DNA of 64,000 bases from Histomonas meleagridis (taxonomy: Eukaryota > Parabasalia > Tritrichomonadida > Dientamoebidae), in the NCBI GenBank assembly GCA_020186115.1, contig WSYJ01000092.1:656001-720000 (forward strand). Direction: 5' to 3'. Positions 41,081-51,906 of this stretch are shown piece by piece (the first letter of the stretch is position 1; every line of letters starts with the position of its first letter). The position numbers were made by a program, and so were the translations under genes. The notes beneath the pieces are model-generated. The model saw only the letters and a list, made by a program, of their open reading frames with translations. It was not told the origin of the DNA and did not search any database.

Positions 41081-41722
41081 TTAGAAGAATATTAATGTTG
41101 AATCGATAACCGTTACATTGTCAGAATATCAGCTTTATAAAATCTTGCGAAAATGATGCAAAACAAAAATTCCTTATACATATTTATCAATATACATGCA
41201 CATTTACAACAATATATATATACTCCCAAATGTATTTCAATTTACAAATGCAATGTGCTATTTTATAAAATATATTTGCGATATTTCTCATCTCTAATTT
41301 CCAATGTATTTTGCCACAATATCACAAAATTCATTATTCAGAAAAAAATTCAAAAAAAAATGCCAATTACATTCAAACTTATCCAATGAAGTGACACACA
41401 TTCAACTCTCTCTCTTCTTATAACACTCATCATATAATTTCATTCAATAGTCAGCATTCATTATTAATCTGAATTCTATGAGTATTGAGAACGAATTAAA
41501 CAGACAATACCCAATACAAACGCACGAATTTGCAAAATTTGCGTCGTCACTTCATTTTCCTTAACGTATGTAACATTTCAAACTTTGTTGCCACATCAAA
41601 CATTATTTTACGGTTTACCGCTCACACATTTAAAAAGTTCTGCATTTTGAATATGATTTTACGGTTACGGAAGTTGAAGATTACAGATGTTAATTTTATT
41701 TATGAGATAAATATCAATCGCA
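41081..41722. other. Intergenic, no gene seen
   Basis: AT-rich spacer. ORFs of 73-78 codons at 41153 and 41530 have no family resemblance and are not called. Confidence 0.55.
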
Positions 41723-43483
41723 TCACACATTGGTTATTGCGTTTCCATTAAAGAAGTTCATTAAGAACGTTCCTATGTTCCACCCGACCGCTGAGTAATT
41801 ACTCTTATTTTGTGTTACCTCATCATATCTATTCTTAAATTTCACGTTATTCACGCTAATTTTCTCTAGTACATATTCCAATGATTGTCTTAACACTTCT
41901 GGAGGAGGAGGATCATACTTCGGTTGTTCATTTAACTCTGCAACTGAGAACACGAAATTCATTAACTTCGGGAATATGTCATTAAATAGCTCATCATCCC
42001 ATTTTGCCATTTCTGCATGTCTTCCACTTAATGGCATCATGTTAAAAGGCATTTGTAACAACTGTGAGAATGGTATAAATACATCTGATATACCATTCTT
42101 CAAATTTAGAGATTCATCAAAAGTTTGTGGGCTCGCCATTATAGCAGTAATAAATCTTAAGCAAAAGAATCCACTTAAGGTATTAAACGATGCTTGCTTT
42201 TGGTTGAACCTTGCGCCAGATATAGACTTTAAGATGGATGCTAAATGACGGATTTGTGTCGGAACATATTTCGAACTATTAATAATCTTATGTAATGACC
42301 AAAACAATAGTTCATGAATTTCATCCATTCGCATTGTTTCTGGATTCTTAATCCCTAAGTCTCCTTTCTCATCGACTTTAAGCGCAATCTCTTTTAACAC
42401 GTTATTGAAATATTTGTCCCCAAATCGCTTATAAAACGTCTTGAACATGCTGGTTAAATGGGAATTACCTCTTAAGACAGTTGTCGGAGTTAATGATTCG
42501 ATTTCAAATTCTAACCCAACCATTACTGTCAACAATGCGCTGACTTTCCCTGCGTATGAAAATATGTCCAAAAGAGCTGAAGTGAACTCGGGTCCATCTG
42601 TGATTTTGATCACTGTATAATGTAAAATAGTTTGAAGGACATATAAATCGTCAGATGTAACCGCTTCGTATAACGACGATATCAATGGGTTCGGAATTGG
42701 GCGTCCAATACCTGCAATTGTTAATGGAAATGGAACTTTTTCATCGCTAATCAATTTCCGCCATATGTTAATTTGAACGGGATCAGTTGGCGTGAAGCTG
42801 GTGACCATTTGATTTTTTTGGTCATAGATTGAAACGGATTTGTTATTTTCATCGACTTCGATTTTGCCGCAATTTGCCTTCTTGATAAGACGAAGAAGTC
42901 CAGTGTCGACTGAGTAATACTTGAAGACATTGTGGCTGTTCAGTAATGCCCAGAAGAACGAATTATCGACAAATTGTTTCCCTTTGATACATGCGCAACA
43001 TGCCTTAATGGTATTTGTGTCATCACCAAACCAATTTGGAGGTGCGAAGTTGGCCATTGCCCACATTAGGATGTTCATTGGCTTTTGAGATGATTGGATT
43101 AATGTGACGTAATAGAAGACGAATGAACGAAGCGGATCCGCGTTAGGTATTGCCGGCGGCCAATTGTAGTTAAGGCTTTGTAAGATTTCCTTTGAAAAGA
43201 ATGAGTGGACATATTTTGCAAATTCGGTCAGGAATGGAGTCGCATCGACAAACGAGTCTTTCGGGTCGATTGCCTCCATGTCATGCAGGAGATTTGTGAG
43301 ATGTGCTTGTAATGGTTTTCCTTGGAATTCAGGTAACTCTGAGAAGTCGAAGTTGGATATGATTTTTTCGACTATTGGGTTGAAGGTATCGAAAGAGAAG
43401 AGGTCTTCATGCGTTTCATACGGTGCTGGGTATTCTTCTTCACCCATTTGATTTGGAAAAAGTGCTACTTTTTCACAATGCAT
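41723..43483 (-). CDS. RasGAP-domain protein
   Basis: A 586-residue soluble protein. VLRGNSHLTSMFKTFYKRFG at about 350-370 matches the arginine-finger region of RasGAP domains. FNTLSGFFCLRFITAIMASP at about 455-475 matches the conserved FLR...P-A-I-x-x-P block, and PFSQLLQMPFNM follows as usual. RasGAPs accelerate GTP hydrolysis on Ras-type GTPases. The N-terminal 340 residues carry no known domain. The longest ATG start is at 43483; a second ATG at 43447, preceded by ATCAA, is equally plausible and would shorten the protein by 12 residues. Confidence 0.83.
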   Translation of the reverse strand: MHCEKVALFPNQMGEEEYPAPYETHEDLFSFDTFNPIVEKIISNFDFSELPEFQGKPLQAHLTNLLHDMEAIDPKDSFVDATPFLTEFAKYVHSFFSKEILQSLNYNWPPAIPNADPLRSFVFYYVTLIQSSQKPMNILMWAMANFAPPNWFGDDTNTIKACCACIKGKQFVDNSFFWALLNSHNVFKYYSVDTGLLRLIKKANCGKIEVDENNKSVSIYDQKNQMVTSFTPTDPVQINIWRKLISDEKVPFPLTIAGIGRPIPNPLISSLYEAVTSDDLYVLQTILHYTVIKITDGPEFTSALLDIFSYAGKVSALLTVMVGLEFEIESLTPTTVLRGNSHLTSMFKTFYKRFGDKYFNNVLKEIALKVDEKGDLGIKNPETMRMDEIHELLFWSLHKIINSSKYVPTQIRHLASILKSISGARFNQKQASFNTLSGFFCLRFITAIMASPQTFDESLNLKNGISDVFIPFSQLLQMPFNMMPLSGRHAEMAKWDDELFNDIFPKLMNFVFSVAELNEQPKYDPPPPEVLRQSLEYVLEKISVNNVKFKNRYDEVTQNKSNYSAVGWNIGTFLMNFFNGNAITNV

Positions 43484-43748
43484 TGAATAAGAAATGTAAA
43501 CTTTTCTTTTACGGGTATCAGCGTTCAATTTTCAATAATTTCTTTGTGGATTATATTCGTAATAAAATTTTTTTTCTTTTTTTTCTCTTTTCTAAACAAT
43601 GAAAAATGTTTTCACGAACGAATACAAAAAGAAATCTGCAAATTAAAGAAATGGCAAATTTTTGGATATTTATTGTATTAGATATCAAATGTGTAAAAAT
43701 TTCGAAAAATCGGTATGTAAAACTTTTAAGGGTATTAAAACTTATTGT

Positions 43749-44600
43749 TTATTGCATCATCGTCCGAAATGTGCCTAATGGATATAATTGGCCGGCAAGA
43801 CTTCTCACCTTGGAAATGTTGTCAAGAGCTTTCTTGACAAATTTGGAGGCGCTTTCATTCTTGGATGAAAACTTACGGAGATAATGATCAATTTGACCAT
43901 AGACCCAATTGTGTGGTGGCATCATTACTAATGCAAAGAGAATGAAGAGGAAGAAATAGGCAATAAATGCAATGAATACCATTCCTTTAAGTGTAAATAA
44001 TGCATAGAAGAATAAATATGGACAAAGAAGAATCTCAAGAGCAGCAATTGTGCGCTTGATAATGGTGGAACGGATGAATGGATCAGTGATGGCATCAACA
44101 GAGGATTTCAAATCATCTCCAACACGTGGACGAAGTTCCTTCTTGATGACCTTCATTGAAAGAACAAATGAAATTAAGACATAGTCCAAGTAATAAAGAA
44201 GTGATTGAACATTAGCAACTCTGAAAATAATTGCAATGAGCATATAGTGGAAATGCTTTCCAAGCCATACACGTTTGATGAGTGGCTCATTGGTAAGCTT
44301 TGAAGAAAGGTTGTTGACAAATCCATTGATGTACATTTTGAATGCTTCGGAAATAAGAACACAAATGAAAGCAAGTTCATTGACGAGATTTGGTTCCTTG
44401 AAAACATTAAAGAGGCAAATCAAAGATAAAATGAAGATTGGGAATTGGATAATTTGACATGTTAAGTTCATGTACTTAATAACTTGATTTTTGCTTGGAG
44501 CCTTCATCTTTTTCTTTGATTCCTTATCAGATTTTGTCTTTGGCTTTGACTTTGATTTGGACTTATGTGGGTCCGTAAACTCGAGGACAACCTCTGGCAT
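43749..44600 (-). CDS. TMEM33/Pom33-like multi-TM protein
   Basis: A 283-residue membrane protein. A short Lys/Ser-rich cytosolic head precedes about five hydrophobic segments between residues 50 and 235 and a soluble amphipathic tail (VYGQIDHYLRKFSSKNESASK...). The spacing of TM segments, the YYLDY loop and a helical tail after the last TM resemble TMEM33/Pom33 proteins, which shape ER tubules and associate with nuclear pores. No single signature residue proves it, so the family call is moderate. Translation starts at the ATG at 44600 because an Inr lies directly upstream. Confidence 0.62.
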   Translation of the reverse strand: MPEVVLEFTDPHKSKSKSKPKTKSDKESKKKMKAPSKNQVIKYMNLTCQIIQFPIFILSLICLFNVFKEPNLVNELAFICVLISEAFKMYINGFVNNLSSKLTNEPLIKRVWLGKHFHYMLIAIIFRVANVQSLLYYLDYVLISFVLSMKVIKKELRPRVGDDLKSSVDAITDPFIRSTIIKRTIAALEILLCPYLFFYALFTLKGMVFIAFIAYFFLFILFALVMMPPHNWVYGQIDHYLRKFSSKNESASKFVKKALDNISKVRSLAGQLYPLGTFRTMMQ

Positions 44601-44604
44601 TTGA

Positions 44605-44609
44605 AATGA
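44605..44609 (-). promoter_or_regulatory. Inr-type initiator TCATT
   Basis: On the minus strand TCATT lies a few bases before the ATG at 44600, matching the trichomonad initiator. Confidence 0.5.
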
Positions 44610-44984
44610 AGAGAAAATTGTAATTCTGTCAAAATTGAGTCGGCCATTCAAAAGTTGTGAACACCCCAAAGACCTTGTGATGTGACAATTTTTTGAGAAA
44701 AAAGTGTCGGCGTGAGACGATAATTGATACAGTGGAGGTTTAAACGGACTTCTGTCAAAAAGTGGGATTTTTTTTTACAGTTTCATGTGATTTCCTTTCA
44801 ACGCGAAATGTTTAAAATCAATTTGCTTTACGTATACTTAAATGAAACTCCTTCAATCTTATATGGTTAACTCATTTTTTTTAGAGAGAATCAAATAATA
44901 ACTTTGTTTTTTTATATACAAATTTTATCAAAATTTTGATCCAATTGATACAATTTATTTTAGTGATTTGTATTAATATTGGAA
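44610..44984. other. Intergenic, no feature seen
   Basis: AT-rich spacer between the TMEM33-like gene and the short BspA gene, with a run of nine T near 44770. Confidence 0.5.
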
Positions 44985-45641
44985 TTATAATTTTGACGGA
45001 TAACAAATAAGATTTGAAATGCTTATATCATATAAAACGCCATCATTATCATAATTTGCATAATATGAATTTCCTTTGGAAACTTTAATGTACTCAAGAT
45101 TTTTGCACCTTACAAATGGATTACTGGCTATTGAAGTAACAGAACTTGGAATATATATGTTTGTTAGATTATAACAATTTTGGAATGCAAAACTCCCAAT
45201 TGTTAACAAACCTTCTTCTAGAATTACAGTTTTAAGATTATTACATCCACTAAATGCACTTGAGCCTATTTTTGTGACTGAACTATTAATATGTGCAGTA
45301 GTTAATAATAACCAATTTAAGAAAGCATTTGATTTGATTTCGTCAACATTGGAAATTATAACATGTACAGTTGAACTCTTATTATCATTTGTAAATTCAT
45401 TTGAATTGGTTATTATGAGAGTTTTCGTTGTTTCATTAAATGTTTGATTTGTATTAATGAAAAACATGATGATGAATGTAAATGATATAATATTTTTATT
45501 ATGAGTTTTACGAATTAAATTACCTATAGTAAATTTTTTAATTTGATTATTAAATAATAAATTAAACATGGAAATTAATAAAATGAAGGACAGATACAAT
45601 TTAACATATGATGAATTATAAATGTTTGAAATATTTATCAT
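44985..45641 (-). CDS. Short BspA-like leucine-rich repeat protein, possibly degenerate
   Basis: A hydrophobic segment (SFTFIIMFFINTNQ) and FNETTKTLIITNSNEF match the mature start of the 14912 gene. Only about four LRR_5 repeats follow (SSAFSGCNNLKTVILEEG, IPSSVTSIASNPF) before a stop after VLYDISISNLICYPSKL, so stalk, TM and tail are missing. The signal peptide is preceded by about 60 unusual residues. The IGN that begins the 838-residue relative occurs here as FTIGNL without a nearby ATG, so the original start codon may have been lost. It could encode a secreted LRR fragment or be a pseudogene. Confidence 0.6.
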   Translation of the reverse strand: MINISNIYNSSYVKLYLSFILLISMFNLLFNNQIKKFTIGNLIRKTHNKNIISFTFIIMFFINTNQTFNETTKTLIITNSNEFTNDNKSSTVHVIISNVDEIKSNAFLNWLLLTTAHINSSVTKIGSSAFSGCNNLKTVILEEGLLTIGSFAFQNCYNLTNIYIPSSVTSIASNPFVRCKNLEYIKVSKGNSYYANYDNDGVLYDISISNLICYPSKL

Positions 45642-45728
45642 AAAAGATTGAAGAGCAATGCTCAATATAAATGAAGATTTGAAAATCTACTCTGACTGAT
45701 TATTAACAGATACAAAATTTTTGATGTT

Positions 45729-45950
45729 CTAAAATGAAATTGAAGTATTACTATGATATATATGATTAAGCATCATTGAATATATGTTGGCATTCTGTTT
45801 ATATGTATTTTTAATTATATTTTGAAATTGAATATAAGAATTATTTTTTTGAGTAAAAAATATATATTTATCACATATTTTCTCATGTATGAATGTCTCT
45901 GCGCAACACGATGCCAATGCAAAAATCAAGAGAATGTCATTGCTCTTCAT
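45729..45950 (-). CDS. Small putative secreted peptide, possible cathepsin L-like propeptide remnant
   Basis: A 73-residue ORF from the ATG at 45950. It starts MKSNDILLIFALASCCAETF, a plausible signal peptide. The next 40 residues (HEKICDKYIFFTQKNNSYIQFQN) resemble the beginning of the I29 propeptide of trichomonad cathepsin L-like cysteine proteases, but the catalytic domain is absent. It may be a truncated protease gene or an unrelated small secreted peptide. Support is weak. Confidence 0.35.
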   Translation of the reverse strand: MKSNDILLIFALASCCAETFIHEKICDKYIFFTQKNNSYIQFQNIIKNTYKQNANIYSMMLNHIYHSNTSISF

Positions 45951-46542
45951 AGATTGACTGATGAAAGTGTTCAGCACTTAAAACTGAATTGAATACATTC
46001 AAATTCAAATTTATTGAATTAATTCAAAACTGTAACTGTCAAGTTATGACTGATTGAGAAATAAATCGTTAGATAAACGTTCACTTCATAACTTGGTAAT
46101 CATTAGAAATTCAGTCATAATCTATATTTGATACTTATATATTACATCATCAAAATTTCAAGAAAAAAATGAAAATTTTCAAGGTCCGAATGTCATTTTG
46201 GTATGTAATTTAAAAAAAACTGCATGTTCAAACAATCCAATTATAGATAAAATAGTTTTAATAAAATGTGAATATGCTAGGAAAGGTTGATATCAAAACT
46301 AAATTTCTGAAGGAGTTCAAAACTTCAAACTGGCTCAATTATGTCTTTATTATTGTATTTGACCCCAAATTTTAAGGCGCCAATATTAAGTTTCTCATGA
46401 AATTATCATAAAAGCAACAATTTCTATTTAGAATTGTGAAATTCGCCAAAAGAATTTCATATACATCCATTTTTATTATATTTACATTCGCGACATGCGC
46501 TGTATAGATTTTATATAATTATAAATTGAGATTAAAATCCAT
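45951..46542. other. Intergenic, no feature seen
   Basis: AT-rich spacer between the small ORF and Hsp70. Confidence 0.55.
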
Positions 46543-48081
46543 TTATTGTATATGCTGTATATCGCAGTGCGCCGAACCCTCCTTCTCCATTTTTGCATCT
46601 TCGTCCTTTACGACTATGTTTAGTAAACCTTCTTCGTTTACATCAAAATGTATTATAATTTCAGGTTTTATTCTTCCTTCTAATCCACCGTGTAAATATT
46701 CCCAAAGCAACACGTTATCACATGTGTACTTGTTATCACCCATAAACACTCTAATGCGTGCATTATATTGTTGTTGCTTTTCTGTTGTAACTTTGATTTC
46801 TTTTGATACCGGAATTTTTGTGTTCTTATCAAACACACTGAACATTTCACACCCTTTAATTTCTATTCCAATTTCATGTGTTAATACGTTTTCTATCTTG
46901 ACGATTTCCCCATGACTACTTGCTATGATTGCAGCGCCCTTAACAACTGTTAATGATGGATCAACATCTAATGCAATGATATCATTCGTGAAGAATTTCC
47001 CTAATAAATCTTTGACATATGGAATTCGTGATGATCCGCCAACTAGAAGAACAATGTCGACCTCCGACTTTTCGACATTATTTTCACTAAGAATCGACTT
47101 AACGGGCTCCAGTGTGCGCTGGAAGAGATCGTGGTTGATCTCCTCGAATTTGGAGCGTGTAAGCTTGTAGCTGAATTCAGGCTTGTGTTGGAAACATGGA
47201 CGGATGGTTGCTTTTTGAGTTCGGCTAAAAGAAAGTGTAATTTTCGCTGATTCACATTGCGACTTGAGTTGAAATTGACAATGCTGATCTTTAATTGGGT
47301 CATAGCCATACTCTATTTGGAAACGCTTTCTAACATGTTCAAAAAGATTATTATCAATATCTTGACCGCCTAGATTTTGGTCACCTTTCGTACCTTTGAC
47401 AACAAACTTTTTCCTAAAAACATCGAGGAGTGATATATCAAGTGTTCCACCACCAAAATCAAAAACAAGAATTCTCTTAGCACTTTCAAAAGCGTTTTTA
47501 AAACTATAAGCAACTGCTGCAGCAGTGGGCTCTTCTATTAAAGAAATACATTCAAATCCTGCATTTTTACCAGCTTCTTTGGTTGCTCTACGTTGATTAT
47601 CATCAAAATCGGCAGGAATAGTAATAACTGCTTTCGTAACCGATTTATTTAAATGGGTATCTTCTGCAACCAGCTTTAATTCATTTAAAATATATGAAGA
47701 TATATCAATTGGGGAATAATACTTTGTTCCATTTTGGCCTTTTACTTTATAAAGCAGTCCTCCATCTTCTCCTTTAACAACTGTGAACGGCCACGACCTC
47801 ATTTTGCTTTGAACTTGAGGATCATCAAAATTCCTACCAATCATACGTTTAGAATCATAAACCAATTGCATTTTTGTTTGAGGATTTTGGAGCATTTCAT
47901 TGTCTGCTTGTTCTCCGGTAATAATTTGATCATCTATAAAGCCAACAACAGAGGGAATTGATGCATTTCCATGATTACTTTTAATAACTTCTGGTTCACC
48001 ACTTAAAGAACATACAGCAACTGAACTGAATGTAGTTCCAAGATCAATTCCGATTATTGGCTCTTTTTGACTCCGCCTCAT
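46543..48081 (-). CDS. Divergent Hsp70-family protein lacking the C-terminal lid
   Basis: A 512-residue protein. ATPase motifs are IGIDLGTTFSSVAV at about 10-23, VFDFGGGTLDISLL near 205, and VLLVGGSSRIPYVKDLL near 340. A recognisable beta-sandwich substrate-binding domain follows (ENVLTHEIGIEI... to NEEGLLNIVVKDEDAK). The chain then ends within 15 residues, so the helical lid and EEVD-type tail of a normal 640-residue Hsp70 are missing. There is no organelle presequence or ER signal. The segment around residues 280-320 is unusually basic and aromatic. It probably acts in the cytosol or nucleus; without a lid, substrate cycling would be fast or altered. Confidence 0.88.
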   Translation of the reverse strand: MRRSQKEPIIGIDLGTTFSSVAVCSLSGEPEVIKSNHGNASIPSVVGFIDDQIITGEQADNEMLQNPQTKMQLVYDSKRMIGRNFDDPQVQSKMRSWPFTVVKGEDGGLLYKVKGQNGTKYYSPIDISSYILNELKLVAEDTHLNKSVTKAVITIPADFDDNQRRATKEAGKNAGFECISLIEEPTAAAVAYSFKNAFESAKRILVFDFGGGTLDISLLDVFRKKFVVKGTKGDQNLGGQDIDNNLFEHVRKRFQIEYGYDPIKDQHCQFQLKSQCESAKITLSFSRTQKATIRPCFQHKPEFSYKLTRSKFEEINHDLFQRTLEPVKSILSENNVEKSEVDIVLLVGGSSRIPYVKDLLGKFFTNDIIALDVDPSLTVVKGAAIIASSHGEIVKIENVLTHEIGIEIKGCEMFSVFDKNTKIPVSKEIKVTTEKQQQYNARIRVFMGDNKYTCDNVLLWEYLHGGLEGRIKPEIIIHFDVNEEGLLNIVVKDEDAKMEKEGSAHCDIQHIQ

Positions 48082-48291
48082 TAAGCCCAATATTTGCTAA
48101 AAAATGCCAGAAATAATCGGAATTGTACAATTGAAAAAGTTATTGTTGAAATTTAGCGCCATTGAAGAATGCGGAGCAACATTTACAACATCTCTAACAC
48201 CACTAATCTCATAATTAATAAAATTTTTTATTTACAAAAACCATATATTGACTATTATTGCTTTGTTTCCCTTTCATTATACAATTAAATA

Positions 48292-48323
48292 CCCATTTTT
48301 ACCTTTTATTCGTACAAACGATA
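48292..48323 (+). repeat. Left terminal inverted repeat (32 bp)
   Basis: Begins CCCATTTTTACCTTTTATTC and matches the reverse complement of the right end at all 32 positions. Confidence 0.93.
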
Positions 48324-48970
48324 CGAAAATTGAGTAAAATTTACAACAAAGAAATTTGAGACATTTTATTTTTGGCAAAAAATTGAGTTAAAATGAAAAC
48401 AGCCATTCGATCGTAAATCAAACCGTTACTTTTGTGTGGAAAATTATTCAAAAAAATATTTTCACTTCATTTTATTTTTGTCATGACGTTCTTCTTGTTT
48501 CGAAACTCGAAAACAGTTAGTTGGGGCTCGAATCCCAAATCTCAGTTTGAGATCGAGAACGTTCATGTTTGATAATTTCCAATAATTTCAAAAAATGTCG
48601 TTTTTAGGAACTCAAAGTGCGACAGTAATTAGCTACAGGAGATTCACAATTTTGCGTCAAAGCAGCGATTATCATGAAATTGTTGAATTTAAAAAAAAAT
48701 TTTATCATTATAAAAATTCTATTTTTGGCTTTTTACATATGAGAATCTAAAATTATCATTTGTTGAGCTATATTCATTAATAAAAATGATTTATCTAATT
48801 TTTAAATTTTTTGTAGTAATTTTTTCATATTTACATCCAATTGTTGCGAAAGATTTAAATAATGATAACCTTAAATTTGCATTAATTATTAAAAATATTA
48901 TAATAAATTTTATTTTCTCTCATTTTTTTTATTGATTTTTTCATATTTGGCGCCAAAATCACTAACTTTA

Positions 48971-50163
48971 ATGATATTCGACGAAGAACCAAAAAGCTTT
49001 ATTCAGGAAATGGAAGAAAAACTGAATAAACTCAAGAAAATCAAATCCAATCGCCACGATACCTACGCGCCAAAAGATATTCAACCCGTTTTGGATATTT
49101 TAACTGAATCGGAATTGCCTCGTGGTTCATTAACTCGAATTCAAAAAGCCACTGGCATTCCTGAATCAACACTCAGTTATTGGCACCAGAAAAGGAATGA
49201 AAATAAAAACTGGTTTCCAAATTGTGAAGGGCATCCAAATCGTAGGGTATTTTCGAAAGAAACCGAAGCGAGTATGGCAGAAGAAATTATACAACAAGCC
49301 GACTCTGGTTTTGGACCTACGACATTATCACTTAAGATGAAAGCTCTCAATGAGTTTTCATTAATTGGTAATTTAAAATATGAACGATTTTGCGCGTCTA
49401 CTACATTTATAAGCGATTTCATGAAGCGCAATAAACTATCATATCGGAAACCACATGCAGAAAGGCGAACAAATATCAATAATGAATATGTTCAAACTTT
49501 TCAAAATAAGCTTAAATTAATATTTCAGAAATATCCGAAAAAAAAATTTTCAACATGGATGAAACATGTTGGAAAATTTCGAACACCCCAGCAAAAGTAT
49601 TACACAAGATTGGAGTGCCAACGGTTAAGATCCAATCAATCCGAAACGAGAAATTAACTTTGACGGCCATCGCAACAATTAATGCAAATGGGTCAAAGTT
49701 GCCGCTTTGGATTATTGCCAAAGGCAAAACGAATAGGTCCGAGAAGAAATTTGGGAAATCAAACGAAAATTTGATTTTTACCCATACTGAACGTGGATGG
49801 GCTAATGATGATATTCTGATTTTCTATTTAGAATGAATTCATAATAAAGCCAATGGTGAACCATGTGCCTTAGTTTGGGACATTTTTCCTGCTCATCAAG
49901 CAGAAAATGTTAAGTTGAAAGCTCAAGAGCTTCAAATTGAGCTATTATTTGTTCCAGCCGGGGGAACATCAAAATATCAACCTCTTGATGTTAAGGTATT
50001 TGGGGAACTTAAATCAAGAGCTCGAAAAAAATTTGAGCATTTGGCTATTATAAACCAAACAAGAAACATAACATATCAAGAATCGATCGAAATTCTTGTT
50101 GAATCATGGCTCTATATTTCTCAAGAAAATATCGAGGAATCTTGGAAATTAATTAAACAATAA
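48971..50163 (+). pseudogene. Pogo-superfamily DDE transposase, one frameshift and one in-frame TGA
   Basis: The ATG at 48971 lies just after an Inr-type TCACT (48959-48963). The N-terminal half holds a helix-turn-helix region (GSLTRIQKATGIPESTLSYWHQ) and a CENP-B-type second DNA-binding region (FSKETEASMAEEIIQQADSGFGPTTLSLKMK). In the catalytic core, NMDETCW has the first Asp, VWDIFPAHQAENVKL the second and QPLDVKVFGELK the third. There are 35 residues between the second and third, giving DD35D. The frame shifts in an A9 tract near 49540, and TGA at 49834-49836 lies between the first and second Asp. All three acidic residues survive. Closely related intact copies could mobilise it. Confidence 0.85.
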
Positions 50164-51191
50164 AAAATTAAAAAAAATCACAAATGTGAAGTCATAAGTT
50201 TGATGTGTTTTTTGAAATTATGAGCAATTCATCAGAAAAATTCAACTTTTTCAGAAGAAATATTTGAATTGATGAAATAAACCTCTGAAAAAATGGTATA
50301 TTTTTTTACATAATTTTTTGCGAAAGAATAAATGACAATTATAGTTTACGCTTCATCTCTCAATTATCATGAATAATAAATCAAAGAAAACATGAACTAG
50401 CATAAATTATCAATAACAAAATGAAATCATTGTCTAATTAAAGGAAAACGTTTAAACAAACATAGTCAAATAAGTTTCCATGCAATTTGTCACTTTTTGG
50501 TTTTTATAAAAATTATAATTTTATTTTCCCAGAAACTGAGTGAGTAAATAAATGCAAAAATATTAAAACTCGTACAATACCTATAACATTGGAATAAAAC
50601 GATATTGATTTCAATTTGTTTTTTGTCAGAAAAAAGTCGAAATGATCAATCACTTTTACACTTTTTTGAAGAATTTCATATTTTCACAATATTAATTGAT
50701 TGTGCTCATGATGTAGTTTCCAAAAATAATTTTCATTAAAAATATTATTGTTTGTGTGTTGAGTTATTCTCTATTTAAATTGAATGAAATATACGTTAAA
50801 AATATGGATCTGAATTTAACATGATATTTAACACAGTAGGCATTAGTATATTCTAACTTTTGAATATTGTTCAAAATGCATGTTTCTGTGTTGCCGATCT
50901 GATCGATGCGCAAATTTTTTTTTTTTGATTTTTCATTATTTCAGTGACACATGACATATAAATATTATTTACAATATATCTGTTTGATTTTTTCCAAATT
51001 TTATGCAAAAGAAACATAGATATTAACTCAGCTGAAATACAACAAAAAACGAATTCAATTATTTCAGTTTATTTTGATCTGATTTTTTGGATTTGTGGGA
51101 AAATATTCAATGCATTCAATTTTGAATGCATTCAATTTCCTACCGATCATTTTATTCACAAATAATAACAAACTATGTTTGATTCAAACCC
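50164..51191. other. Non-coding right part of the transposon
   Basis: One kilobase of AT-rich DNA inside the element, after the transposase. No ORF is seen; a duplicated TTCAATTTTGAATGCATTCAA-like stretch lies near 51110-51140. Confidence 0.55.
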
Positions 51192-51223
51192 TATCGTTTG
51201 TACGAATAAAAGGTAAAAATGGG
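51192..51223 (-). repeat. Right terminal inverted repeat (32 bp)
   Basis: Exact inverted copy of 48292-48323, followed by the TA duplication at 51224-51225. Confidence 0.93.
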
Positions 51224-51225
51224 TA

Positions 51226-51906
51226 TATTCAAAAATTGATTTTAAAGTTCTAAATATTTTTCATCATTTTATTATGAATTTTATAATCATAGTGAAATGA
51301 TTCATGATGTATCAGAAAAAACACACAAAGATTGCTTTATAACATTTTCTATTAGTCACCCACAATTTCAAAAATAAATAATTTTTAAATATATTATAAA
51401 TAATGATAACAATATATCTTTCGGAATTTGATTACTTTCGAAAAAATGTTTAATGAAAAATATGTTTCCAATCTTGCTGCTTATTTTATAATATTTTTGC
51501 TAATTGGAATCCCTTCTTTGTAAAAATATAAAAATTTCATAATTATGTGATGAAATACACTTTTTTCCTAAATCTTTTAATGATTTAATATGACATATTT
51601 TATTCTCATATTTATGTTTTCGCCTTGGGCAAGTTTGAATGCTATTCGTTCAAATTACTTCCTTTTTGACCACGGTTTTATTTGGGCATATTACTGAGGT
51701 AGAACGGGAAATCTGCAGAAGAAAAAAAGATAATTTAATATACACATTTTCTTGGTTTTTATTTAGCTAACCGAACCAAAATCTATTAAAAAAACAATTT
51801 TTATTATCACTTTTTGTTGAGAATAATTTATATTTTTGGAAACAAATTACATATTTGAGTGAGAAAAACAAAACATCGAAAAATAATTTATAACGTTTTA
51901 TTGTCA
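51226..51906. other. Intergenic, no feature seen
   Basis: AT-rich spacer between the transposon and the end of the RhoGEF gene. Confidence 0.55.

Larger units (their letters stand above)
48290..51225 (+). mobile_element. Pogo-like DNA transposon with perfect 32-bp inverted repeats and TA target duplication
   Basis: A 2932-bp element (48292-51223) is bounded by identical 32-bp terminal inverted repeats beginning CCCATTTTTACC. A TA dinucleotide lies directly outside each end (48290-48291 and 51224-51225), as expected for Tc1/mariner/pogo integration. It holds one transposase gene with a DD35D arrangement. About 680 bases precede the gene and 1 kb of AT-rich DNA follows it. Perfect ends and only two lesions in the gene suggest recent activity. 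Confidence 0.88.

Noticed and set aside
48515-48550. GGCTCGAATCC resembling a Pol III B box inside the transposon
   Set aside because: There is no matching A box or cloverleaf, and a short AT-flanked match can occur by chance.
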